A program made the translations under genes and the position numbers. This document shows, in pieces, positions 1 to 8,390 of a DNA stretch of 26,321 nucleotides; the first letter of the stretch is position 1, and each line of letters starts with the position of its first letter. Below the pieces are notes generated by a model. That model did not search any database. It worked only from the letters and a program-made list of their open reading frames with translations, and was not told the origin of the DNA. Origin of the DNA: Chrysochromulina tobinii (Eukaryota; Haptophyta; Prymnesiales; Chrysochromulinaceae); NCBI GenBank assembly GCA_001275005.1, contig JWZX01002935.1:1-26321 (forward strand), read 5' to 3'.

Positions 1-90
1 TCCTTTGTAGAGGAGTCGGCCAAGGTCTTCCTGGACGTGATGACGTTGGCCGCCGAGGAGGAGAGTGCTCCTGGCGCCGCAGCCGCGTGA
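1..90 (+). CDS. 3' end of an unidentified gene
   Basis: Frame 1 is open from the first base and ends at TGA 88-90, giving 29 residues that run off the left edge. The tail is helical and acidic (FVEESAKVFLDVMTLAAEEE) and ends in a short Ala run. The first part loosely recalls the last helix of Rab-type small GTPases, but it lacks the prenylated C-terminal cysteines of that family, so no product is assigned. GC-rich codon use matches the confident genes further right. Confidence 0.5.
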   Translation, partial: SFVEESAKVFLDVMTLAAEEESAPGAAAA

Positions 91-491
91 GCGCAGGCCA
101 GAGCCGGCTGTCACCTCTGGCTGTTGAAAACGAAATAACTGTGCGAGTCTGGTGACTGGTCTCTCATACATGCGAGTACTCAGTACTTGTGTTCAAGTTC
201 AAGTTCAAGTTCAAGTTCAAGTTGATGATGTGGCAGCGCCTCTGCCTCAGGCGAGGCAGCTGTATGGCACGGCGAATGAGGACGTCGAGGAGGAGTCTGA
301 GATCGACGAGGCGGTGCGCTGTGCGCCCTTTTGGCAGGCGACTCAGCAATAAGGTGGCGGGTGGGTCGTCGGCTGGCGATGATGCTGAGATCGACGATGA
401 TGATGCGGTGCGACGGTGCGGCTGGCCTGACGCGCAGCTGGCAGAGAGCCCGAGGGGCCTCGCCGCGATATAGGCTGCGTGCGGACTTGAG
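91..491. other. Stretch without a confident gene
   Basis: The stretch follows the stop of the partial gene. It holds a (GTTCAA) array at 191-223 and short open frames on both strands. One plus frame (152-352) contains an acidic segment, NEDVEEESEIDEA, immediately followed by GTGCGC at about 312. That hexamer matches splice donors used elsewhere in the window, so an upstream exon of the acidic ORF at 492 is possible. I cannot find a convincing acceptor. Confidence 0.4.
191..223 (+). repeat. (GTTCAA)5 hexanucleotide array
   Basis: Five perfect GTTCAA units plus a final GTT. Read in different frames it gives alternating V-Q, F-K or (minus strand) L-E, which explains the odd peptides predicted here. 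A shorter array in inverted orientation lies at 1731-1746. Confidence 0.95.
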
Positions 492-1010
492 ATGGACGAT
501 GAGCTCACGGGCGGGCCGAGCGCGGCGAGAGAGGAGGCTAAGTGCATGAGTGAGATGGCGCCTGATGACGCTCATGATGAGCTGATGTGTAGCATGGATG
601 TAGTAGCGGAGGTGCATGCACAGGATGCAGAGAGGGAGCAGCAGAGAGAGGGGGCGTCTGTTGGGTGCGTCATGCCGAACGGCAATGGCGCGGGCGGCGA
701 CGACTGCGAGGCCGGACGAGCGCTCGAGGGTGATGACGGCGGCTACATGGGCTGCGAGGGCGCCGACGGCGTCGAGCAGGGGGCGTCGATGGCTGCGCGC
801 GAGGCAGAGGACAGCGACGAGGACGAGGTCATGGCGGGCAAAGAGAACGTCTCGATGCAGCACGAGGAGAGGGGCGGCGGTGCAACGGGTGGCATCAAGA
901 AGGGGAAGCGCAGGCGGGGCAAGCAAGGGTGCGCTGGCCATCGGCAGCGACAGGCGGCTAAGGGGGCTGTTCTTCGACAACCGGCGGCAGGCGACACGAG
1001 CATGAGTTGA
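492..1010 (+). CDS. Possible acidic, disordered hypothetical protein
   Basis: This ATG frame encodes 172 residues. It is strongly acidic through about residue 130 (for example EAEDSDEDEV) and then has a basic patch, KKGKRRRGK, that could be a nuclear-localisation signal. No fold or family is recognisable. Third codon positions are mostly G or C, but so are those of the opposite strand, where a frame at 180-1055 is also open, so coding status is uncertain. It could be the last exon of a longer gene with upstream exons around 150-320. Confidence 0.3.
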   Translation: MDDELTGGPSAAREEAKCMSEMAPDDAHDELMCSMDVVAEVHAQDAEREQQREGASVGCVMPNGNGAGGDDCEAGRALEGDDGGYMGCEGADGVEQGASMAAREAEDSDEDEVMAGKENVSMQHEERGGGATGGIKKGKRRRGKQGCAGHRQRQAAKGAVLRQPAAGDTSMS

Positions 1011-1026
1011 GCTCTGAACGGCGTGA

Positions 1027-1358
1027 GGGAGGAGGTTCCAGTCCTGCGCCTTCATTGTGCTGCAGTACGGGCCTTCTTGCTTGCGTTTTGATCATCTCGA
1101 CGAGTGTGACGCGGTGCCGACCGGCCTCGAGCTCCTTGGTCGAGCAGGCGCCTATGCTCCCCTCTTTCTCTTCCCCAATCCCCCTCTCTCTTTCGTTTTC
1201 TTCGATCTCTATCTGTACTCTGAGGGCACGCAGGCTAGCACCCTGTGGCGTGTCTCCTCCTGGTCTCCTTCCCGTTCGTGTTCCTTCCGTTGTGTCTCAC
1301 CATCTCCGACGACTCTCACCCCCACTGCTAGCTTAGAGAGCACATTCGATAGGCTTCC
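1027..1358. repeat. Tandem duplication, copy 1 (332 bp)
   Basis: This is the left copy of a direct tandem repeat starting gggaggaggttcca and ending with cattcgataggcttcc. It contains a pyrimidine-rich tract of about 60 bp in the middle. No RNA gene or conserved protein is recognisable in it. Confidence 0.95.
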
Positions 1359-1704
1359 GGGAGGAGGTTCCAGTCCTGCGCCTTCATTGTGCTGCAGTAC
1401 GGGCCTTCTTGCTTGCGTTTTGATCATCTCGACGAGTGTGACGCGGTGACGACCGGCCTCAAGCTCCTTGGTCGAGCAGGCGCCTATGCTCCCCTCTTTC
1501 TCTTCCCCAATCCCCCTCTCTCTTTCGTTTTCTTCGATCTCTATCTGTACTCTGAGGGCACGCAGGCTAGCACCCTGTGGCGTGTCTCCTCCTCGCTCCT
1601 GGTCTCCTTCCCGTTCGTGTTCCTTCCGTTACCCGTTGTGTCTCACCATCTCCGACGACTCTCACCCCCACTGCTAGCTTAGAGAGCACATTCGATAGGC
1701 TTCC
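1359..1704. repeat. Tandem duplication, copy 2 (346 bp)
   Basis: This is the right copy, directly abutting copy 1. By eye it differs by two substitutions (1117/1449 and 1129/1461) and two 7-bp insertions, near 1592-1600 and 1630-1637. Each insertion duplicates adjacent sequence. Short plus-strand frames in both copies encode similar peptides, but both substitutions change the amino acid, so selection on a protein is not evident. Together the copies fill 1011-1705, which otherwise has no gene. Confidence 0.95.
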
Positions 1705-1705
1705 A

Positions 1706-2251
1706 TTAGGTTGTCTGTTGTTTACGAAGTAACTTGAACTTGAACTCGCCTCGGGGCCGGGACACAGTACCGTAGTTCTCTACTTGTAGCCCTGGCAGAC
1801 TCGGACACATACGACTCGTCACACACGACACGCAGGGCCAGCGCGAGCGCGCGCGAGGCTTGCTCGCGGCGCAGCCGCCCCCTCGGACGCGCACCATCCC
1901 CGTCAGTCGCTCCTCTGCCGCCTCGGCATTCGCCTCCGCCTCCGCCTCCGCCTCGACCGCTGCCTGAGCCGATTGCGCCGCCACTGCAACGGCGTCGTCA
2001 ACGTCGTCGATGTCGTCGAGATTGGTGTCGTCTCCGTCGTCGCAGGCAATAGACCGCACGGGGCCAAGTGCCTCGGATACCTCGTCGACATGAGAAGCAA
2101 GCGTCAGAAGCTCACTCAACTCCTTCCAAAGAGTCGCTCCGCCGTCCTTGGGCTGCACACGAACGTGTGTCCCGGAGCGCTTGATGACAGTGCCGGTAGT
2201 TTCGACTCTCTTATGCTTGAAGCGCACGTAGTCGCCCTCCTTCGGGTCCAT
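1706..2251 (-). CDS. Small acidic protein with N-terminal SH3/KOW-like barrel
   Basis: The ATG at 2251 starts a frame of 181 codons. Residues 1-50 (GDYVRFKHKRVETTGTVIKR, then THVRVQP) look like a small beta-barrel of the KOW/Tudor/SH3 kind. This is followed by an Asp-rich stretch (residues 70-88) and an Ala-Glu repeat encoded by CGCCTC units. The sequence after residue 119 looks non-coding. A GTGCGC donor at 1894 could splice to a CCAG acceptor at 1792-1793, an intron of 103 bp, and end the protein four codons later at TAG 1780-1782. That model is an inference from the other introns in this window. Its function is unknown; the barrel suggests binding to a nucleic acid, histone or protein partner. 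Confidence 0.6.
   Translation of the reverse strand: MDPKEGDYVRFKHKRVETTGTVIKRSGTHVRVQPKDGGATLWKELSELLTLASHVDEVSEALGPVRSIACDDGDDTNLDDIDDVDDAVAVAAQSAQAAVEAEAEAEANAEAAEERLTGMVRVRGGGCAASKPRARSRWPCVSCVTSRMCPSLPGLQVENYGTVSRPRGEFKFKLLRKQQTT
1731..1746 (-). repeat. Short (AACTTG) array, inverted copy of the 191-223 motif
   Basis: Two AACTTG units plus AACT. This is the reverse complement of the GTTCAA array at 191-223, so the two arrays flank the acidic ORF and the tandem duplication in opposite orientation. Confidence 0.85.
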
Positions 2252-2462
2252 CGCACGGGTGTGAGGGAGACGATCGATCGGGCTTCGTTGTGTTTGCTCG
2301 CGCGCTCCAGAGCCGTTGAGCCTTCACGACGCGCCCTCGGCAACACTGTTCCGCCGCCCAGTGAGGTCGGTCTCTCCCTTTCTCCCAGTACACAGGGTAA
2401 AATCAACGCCAGCATCCAGATTGAACAGGCACATGCGGACGTGCGGACGATACAACAGAGGA

Positions 2463-2900
2463 TCAGAGGTAATGTACAGGAGTGAGTGAAGAGACCTCGG
2501 GAAGAAGACGGGCCTCGGGCTTGTTGGATGGCGGTAGGGCGGCGGCGGCGCGGCGCGAAGGCGGTGGAGAACGGCGAAGGAGGCGGGGGCGAAGGCGGCG
2601 GCGGGGGAAGGCGGCGGCGGCGGCGAACAAGGTCCTCGCTCCAAGATTGACATCGTAGTTGCCCATGTTGAGCATTTCCTTGCCTGTCTGGTTTTGCGGC
2701 AGAACAACCAGATCAAGCTTGAGATCAAGCTTAAGATCAAGCGTAGTTGCCCGCGTTGAGCACTCCCGGAGCTTTGGGTCAAACCTCCTCCACTTGTTGC
2801 CCTGAGCATCCTCCCCGTCCCACTCCCAGACGTAGCCATACAGCCCCAAGTGGCGGACCGACTTGTTCCGATACATCTGCTGATTCTGAGGGGCGGGCAT
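2463..2900 (-). CDS. WWE-domain-like small protein
   Basis: The ATG at 2900 gives 145 residues. Residues 9-45 contain YVWEWDGE (W25, W27) followed by NKWRRFDPKLRE (W37). This is the W-x-W...W arrangement of WWE domains, which bind ADP-ribose-type ligands or proteins in ubiquitin and PARP pathways. The expected later strand (MLNMGNYDVNL, residues 76-86) is separated from the first part by an insert of repeated LDLK units. The C-terminal third is Ala/Pro/Arg-rich, comes from a GGC-repeat tract, and may be untranslated. It begins 94 bp after the stop of the GT25-galectin gene and lies in a different frame from that gene's last exon. Recognition rests on a short motif, so confidence is moderate. 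Confidence 0.5.
   Translation of the reverse strand: MPAPQNQQMYRNKSVRHLGLYGYVWEWDGEDAQGNKWRRFDPKLRECSTRATTLDLKLDLKLDLVVLPQNQTGKEMLNMGNYDVNLGARTLFAAAAAFPRRRLRPRLLRRSPPPSRRAAAALPPSNKPEARLLPEVSSLTPVHYL
2526..2640. repeat. GGCGGC-rich low-complexity tract
   Basis: Imperfect GGC/GAAGGC repeats on the plus strand, read on the minus strand as the Ala/Pro/Arg-rich tail of the WWE ORF. Confidence 0.8.
2654..2762 (-). repeat. Duplicated 21-mer flanking a GATCAAGCTT-type 12-bp repeat
   Basis: A 21-mer starting cgtagttgccc occurs at 2654-2674 and again at 2742-2762 with two mismatches. Between the copies, 2711-2742 is built from 12-bp units, gatcaagcttga and gatcaagcttaa, plus a partial third. The arrangement interrupts the WWE-like domain. 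Confidence 0.85.
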
Positions 2901-2994
2901 GCTGCGACTTTGCGAGGTTTTCGAGGTTGGCCGGGTTTCGGATTCTGCCGCGGCTGCCCAAGGTTTCAACAGCTCGTAAACAGCTCGCTCTCCT

Positions 2995-5900
2995 TCAGCG
3001 TCCGGTCTGCGACGGGGAAGGCATCCGCAACAGATCGAGAATGAGCTCCGGCGGAAGCGTTGCGCAGCAGCTGTAGCAGTCGAGCTCGCCCCAGCAGAGC
3101 AAGTAGCCACCGGCGACCTCCACGAGGCTCTTCGCGACCTGGATGCGCATGTGCAGTTGCGACTGCACGCACGATGGCAGCGTGAACGGCAGCGAGACGC
3201 GCACGACCGCAAAGGGTGGCTTGGCTTCAAACAGATAGAGCAGATTGGCGTAGTTGCGTGTCTCCTTCTTACCCACCCACGAGCCGGTGCGCAAGCGGAC
3301 GAGCGTGAGGTAGTGGCCGCTGTCGAAGCGCAGGGGCGGCGTGCCACCATGCAGCTCGACGCCTGCGGCGAAGCCGTGAGGGGTGACGTGTAGCTGAGTG
3401 CACGTGCCGGAGGCAGGAAAGATCTCGACGACCATGTGGGGAGAAAACCAGCGGACAGCGAGTAGGCGCCCCTCGTGCTCGAACGGCATCCAATTCTTCT
3501 CCTGTGTGTGCGCATCGAGATATGGAAGACAGGGAAGGGTTCAGCAAGGGGCGGTAATGGAGCACATGGTGAGGAGGAGGAGGATGGGCTTGAGTAGGGC
3601 AGAGTCGTGGTGATGGACCGGCTCGTCATTTGATGCGCGCGCACCCAATATTTGAAATCCACGTTGTCGCAGACGAGCGCTGTGCCATTCGACGGATGGC
3701 GCACATCGAAAAGGAAGGGACGGCGTGCCTGGTTGGCTCGGCGCGCCGAAGATTCCCGCGACTTGATCTCGATGAGCGACGCGACGGCAAGCAGTTGGTT
3801 TTGATACCTGGCGATGGCGAGGCGACCAGCGGAGGACCACAAATGTGAGAGCTTCTTTTGTGGCCAAGCGCCTCGAAGGGCATGGCAAAGCATCACAGCA
3901 GCAGGAGGGCAGTGCAGTTCATGCGGGACTCGAGCGGAGTCGAGCGAGAGGGCACACGGGCCGCACCGGAGCAGCACGAGATCCTCAGTTGCAAGCTCTG
4001 GCACGAGCCCAAGCCTGCTCAATGCCCCGTCGATGGCCACACGCGTCAGGTCGCTCACTCGCAGCTCAGAAGGAGCGCCTTCGCCTGCTGGTGCTGCCTG
4101 GAGGGTGCAGGTGCCGAGCCACCACGCGCCGTATAGGTTCTCCATCAGGTGGTCTGTCGCCTCGCGCGTGAGCACGAGCGGGTTCCCACAGTAAGAGTAG
4201 GTAGACTCTCGAAGGACGCAAGGCATCGTCGCATGGGAGATGCTACGCGTCGCTGAAGAGCGTGTTGTCGCAGGCCCCGAGGGCGACTGATCAGGCGCAA
4301 CCATGGCCACATTGTACCATCGGGTGGGCGCTTCCCGCAGCCGCAGGTTGAGGTCCCAGCTGTCTGCCTCGTGGATCTCGCACGCCGAGATGGCTGTGGT
4401 CAGGAGGAGCCCCTGCAGCCTGCACAGCCCTTGGCCGTCACTGGTGGCCGTCGCCGGTTCGAGTGATGCCTTCACGAAGGCGAAGCCGGTACACGTGTTG
4501 GCTGCCGCCAAGCACGCGTCGCGGCACTCGCTCCAGCTTCGACCGAGACTCTGTTCTATCGGCTCAAGCAACGAGCTTCCCTCGGCGGTTTCGTTGGCAA
4601 TGGCGTCCCCGCCATCAGCTCTGCGTCGTCGAATGGCCTCGTTGGCACAAGCGGACGCCTGGAATGTGCGCCACCTTGTGCGGCCAAAGGCGATAACGGC
4701 GTGCTCGATCACACTCCCCATAATGGAGATCTGGTTGACCAGCCGCGAAGGGGCCCCCGCATGCACGCCACCAGCGCTGCCTACTTCAACAGTGGCGACC
4801 GTCTCGCCACCCACGACAATGGTCATGCGCGTCGATGCCCGCGTGAAGTTGAGTGCAAAGAGCTCGCCCAGCCGGAAGGGAAACGCGCGGGCTGTGCCAG
4901 CGCCATGCACGGGATGCTCACCGCCCCACTTGCCATCGGTGTTGGTGCTGATCCACGTGCGCTTGCGCTTCCATCCGATGTAGAAGGCGAGGTGGGCTTC
5001 ACGCCCCCTGTCCTCGTCCCCCTCGGGCAAGCTCGAGAAGACAACCTTCGTGGGCACATTCGACAGATGTGTGCGCTTCCCCCTGATACTCAGCGCGTCG
5101 CCGGCACCAAAGCCGACTGCCTCCCTGAACGGCTTGCGAATGACACGTGTACTCTCCGGCAGTGCAAGGGTCTGCGCGGACACAGGCATCGTGGGCTGTA
5201 GAATGAACGGGCGCCGCAGCTTGACGAGGTCGCAGTCGGAGGCTCGCCTGGAGTGCAGCCCTTGGATCATGACGCAGTGCGGCGGCGATCTGACCCGCCT
5301 GTCGACACGGTAGCCAATGCACGAAGGCAGCGAGGCGCACTGCGTCGCACAATCTGTGGGGGTTACCGTCGCGCCCAAGTCCTTGGCGCTAAAGTCCTTG
5401 GCGCTAAAGCCCTCGACGCCAAGATCCTCGGCCACCGCAAGCTGCTCCTGCATGTGCGCGACGACGCTGGGATCGAGCACGACCTCATTGGCGCAGCGCA
5501 CCTTGGGGTAACGGATGAAGCGAGGCTGCTGCAGAGGTTGCGATTCACTCGAACCTAGGGCTGGAAGCAGCAGGGGCTGTGAGGCCACGCCCAGCTGCAA
5601 TGCCTTGCGCCATTCAAGCACTCGGCTAGAGGCAGGCGCCGCCGAGTGCGATGTGCCTCCGAGGGGTCTATCAGCCACCGTTTGGCCATGATCGCCGCCG
5701 CTGCCGCTGCTGGTCGACATGTGGGCAGTGCACGGGGCGCTGATCCGCGGGGGGGCGATTGCAGTCGTAGCCGTCCACGTCCGTCGGCCCGCAGGGTAGC
5801 ACGTGTGCTTCAAACTGCTGCTCCTGCGGGCTGTGTGTGAACGTGCATGATCGGTCGACAGGGACGCAGATGCCGCGGATCCCGCGGCAGCCTCTGCACA

Positions 5901-8180
5901 AGCTTGCCACGCGAAGAAGAGCTTTGTGGGGCTAGGGAGTACAACCGCCGCGCTAAAGTCCACGGCGTCCAAGGTGGAGGGTACATGGGCGCTCGCTCGG
6001 CGGGAGATCGGGTACGCTGACCCCTCTTTGTTGGTAGAAGTAGTAGCAGCAGTAGCGCTCGTGCTGGTCGAGCTTGTCGTGGCAGACCACGAGCCGGCGG
6101 CTGAAGCCATGCTGCCGTTGCCCCACGGCTGCGCCTCCAAGAACACGCCCTCGCAGTAGAGCTCAACGCCAGCTGCCGTGAGCCGCAACGTGAGCCGGCC
6201 CGATCCGCCTCGCACCAGAGGCAAGCGTGACCAACCCGGCTCGGCATACTTGCTCACGTACGCATCCCTAGAGCCCGGCTCCGAGGGCCTCCCATTTGTC
6301 ATGGCTGACGTCGCGTCGACCGATGTGGTCGCATTGGAGGCCATCTTGCGTTTCGCCCGGGTCGCGGCGGTACCACCGTCCGCTGCGTCTCCGTCGCTAT
6401 GCGAGGCGGAGGATAAAGAGGGGCTGTGTGCCAGGTGGAGCCGCTTGCGATGACCCTTCTTGCTGCGTGGACGACCTTTCGCGTGCGTGGTTTTCGCCGA
6501 CAGGATCGGCTGCTGCTCCTCCAGCTCTCGAGGAGCGCTCCCGCTGGTCTGTTTGGCGGCTTGGCTGCTGCCACCCTCGCCGCCGCCACTGCTGCTGCCG
6601 GTACCTCTATCCGTCCTCCCGCTACTGCTGCTGCTGCTGCCATCTATCTTGTTCGTCAAGCGGTAGGTCGGGTAGCCGACGCTAGCAGTGGCGTCGATGT
6701 GGACGGTGAGGCGGAATTGCAAGCGGCCCCAGCGGCGCAGGTGGACACTGAATTCAAAGCCGTCGAGCCACGTCACGAGGAGGTGGACTTGGAGTGGGGC
6801 GCCCCGCGTGCGATAGACACCTCGAACGTCCAAGTGCGAGCAGTAGAGGTGAGACCACTCGGTATACGAAGGCGGGCGCACGCGCTGCGCAGGAGGATCC
6901 ATGGCATTCTTGAGGTGCGCAGGCTTCGAGCTGGCTCGTGTGCCGTCCAGTGCCTGGGCCGCCTTCTTCGCTTCGACAGCCCACTCGCGAGCGAGCGTCT
7001 CACTCACTTCGTGCGCTCGGTCGTTCTCGGCTGCGGCGTTCTGTGCCGCCAGACGCGTCGCGGAGTGGTGCACAATCGTTGATGCCGAGTTGGCGCAGCT
7101 CAGCAGCGGCGGCGTCGCGAGGAAAGAGGGCGATGCCAGCGAGTAAATGAGATGCACCTACAATGTGTGGGGGCGACGAAGCATGCATGTGCTCAGCCTC
7201 GCATGCGCACGAGAGTCATGTGAGTACTCTGTGTGAGCACTCTCGAGCACACGTGGCTTACATCCGCTTGGATTTCGTCCATCTCGATAGGGAACGCGAG
7301 GGTGCCGACTGGGCGACGGGCGCGCATTGCTGACGAGCCGCCCACCGACCCTGCAAGCCGGCTTGCGCCAAGTGGGGTCGCATGCACGGTGAAGGCCTCA
7401 AGAATCTGGGTGGGTAGATAGCGATCTCGTAGCGATCTCGTTAGAAGTAGCAGTGGAGAGAGCAGCAAGGAGCTGCTGTCGTGCGCAGGGACGGTGATTG
7501 TGACGCCACGGAGGTGTGCGTATACACGAGCCGCCGCGCACCTGCCGCATCCCACGAACATGCATTAGGTACGCGCCAGTTCCAAAGTGGCTGCGACGGT
7601 CATGAGGAATCGTCCAGCGAGACCTATCCACTCGCCATGCTGACATGAGGCCCATCCACTCACGCTTCTGCGCGACAAGCTGGAGCTGCACGACGGCCCA
7701 GTTCTCTGGCAGCGACGCGGCGAGCTCGGTGATCGACACGGTCCAGTGCGGTAGGAGCTCCGCGCTCACATCATCCTCCATGACGACCGCCATCTCGCAT
7801 CCAGTTGCCGTGCAGTAATCTTCCGCACGGCGAATGGCGAGCACGTGGGAGAGGGTGCATCCCATCTCAGACATTGTATTGCGCTTCAGCAGATGTTGAA
7901 GCTGCTTGCCTGTATGGGTGAATTCATTGGCGCTTGCATTGCCGTCAACCGCAGGCACGAGCTCAACGTGCCTTCCAGCTGCTTCGAAAGAGGCCTGCAT
8001 GGCGCGGCTTCGTGCTCGCCCCGTGGCTGTGCGGTTCAGCGAGAGGAAAAACACTGGCACACCATCGAAGAAGGAATGGTCGTTCATGCTAGCCACTACA
8101 AATAGGGTGTGGAGCATGACAGACAAAAGACCTGCGCGTGCGTTCATAGCACACTCGAGCCGAGCATTCCGGCGCCGCAT
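2995..8180 (-). CDS. GT25 glycosyltransferase / PAN-galectin-PAN / GH130-like beta-propeller fusion, four exons
   Basis: Predicted exons are 8180-7542, 7405-7262, 7157-3645 and 3501-2995, all joined at phase-0 GT-AG introns, for about 1600 residues. Residues 1-35 hold a hydrophobic signal peptide or type II anchor; ATG 8147 is an alternative start. GT25 (about 40-300) shows FFLSLNRTATGRARSR, SEMGCTLSHVLAIRRAED and acidic VVMEDD, and its C-terminal part (ATPPLLSCANSASTI) continues across intron 2. A Ser/Thr-rich lectin-like region follows. A Cys-rich PAN/apple-like module is at about 813-909. A galectin domain is at about 938-1088, with the W-G-x-E signature near residue 1004 and FPFRLGE. A second PAN-like module is at about 1098-1201. 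The C-terminal 360 residues resemble the five-bladed propeller of GH130/mannosyltransferase-type proteins (EKNWMPF, GGTPPLRF, YLFEAKPPFAVVRVSLPF). The likely role is lumenal glycan synthesis with sugar recognition. Domain calls are by eye; acceptor sugar and linkage are unknown. Confidence 0.8.
3502..3644 (-). other. Intron 3 of the GT25-galectin gene (143 bp)
   Basis: Donor TATTGG|GTGCGC and acceptor CACACAG|GAGAAG. Splicing joins DNVDFKYW to EKNWMPFEHEG in phase 0. The E-K-N-W-x-P-F motif, expected in GH130-like propellers, is created only by this join. Confidence 0.85.
7158..7261 (-). other. Intron 2 of the GT25-galectin gene (104 bp)
   Basis: Donor GCGGAT|GTAAGC and acceptor TTGTAG|GTGCAT. 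The join is phase 0 and gives EMDEIQAD-VHLIYSLA, restoring the C-terminal part of the GT25 domain. Without it the second half of the gene would have to start at a GTG codon. Confidence 0.8.
7406..7541 (-). other. Intron 1 of the GT25-galectin gene (136 bp)
   Basis: Donor CGGCAG|GTGCGC and acceptor CCACCCAG|ATTCTT. The phase-0 join gives YLMHVRGMRQ-ILEAFTVHATPLG, continuous with GT25-type sequence. Two near-identical cgagatcgct units lie just before the acceptor. Confidence 0.85.
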
Positions 8181-8390
8181 GCATTTGTTGCCAGGGACTT
8201 GTCAGGGCCGTCGAGAGAAAAGAATGGACGTCCTAAGTCGGTGCACCTGACAGCAATAACCCCTGACACTCTCATCTCTTTCTGTTCCGCACACCGAGCA
8301 TGCCTCTCCACATTCCGACATTGCACTTTCTTGCATCGATCTGCATCTCGCATCGGCAGACGCCGTCCGCTACATGGTACGTGGTCCGCC
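8181..8390. other. Intergenic region between CoaE-TMEM164 and the GT25-galectin gene
   Basis: A 210-bp head-to-tail gap containing the 3' end of the kinase gene and the promoter of the giant gene. I see no TACCGGTA motif and no TATA box here. Confidence 0.5.

Noticed and set aside
180-1055. Long minus-strand ORF of 291 codons
   Set aside because: It ends in an L-E repeat produced by the GTTCAA array and has no protein-like domain. It mirrors the GC-rich third positions of the plus strand.
1027-1704. Small nuclear or 5S RNA gene repeat
   Set aside because: No conserved snRNA or 5S box, Sm site or U6-type element is visible in the 332-bp unit.
2711-2742. CRISPR-like array
   Set aside because: The 12-bp units abut without spacers, which is a simple tandem repeat.
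2463-3644. Continuation of the long exon-3 frame through to 2463 as one 1564-residue protein
   Set aside because: After KYW the frame becomes Arg/Ser-rich nonsense. A donor and acceptor move translation into the frame carrying the propeller motifs.
7155-7157. GTG as a start codon for the galectin frame
   Set aside because: It is not a normal eukaryotic start. It sits immediately after a splice acceptor that joins in phase to the GT25 exon.
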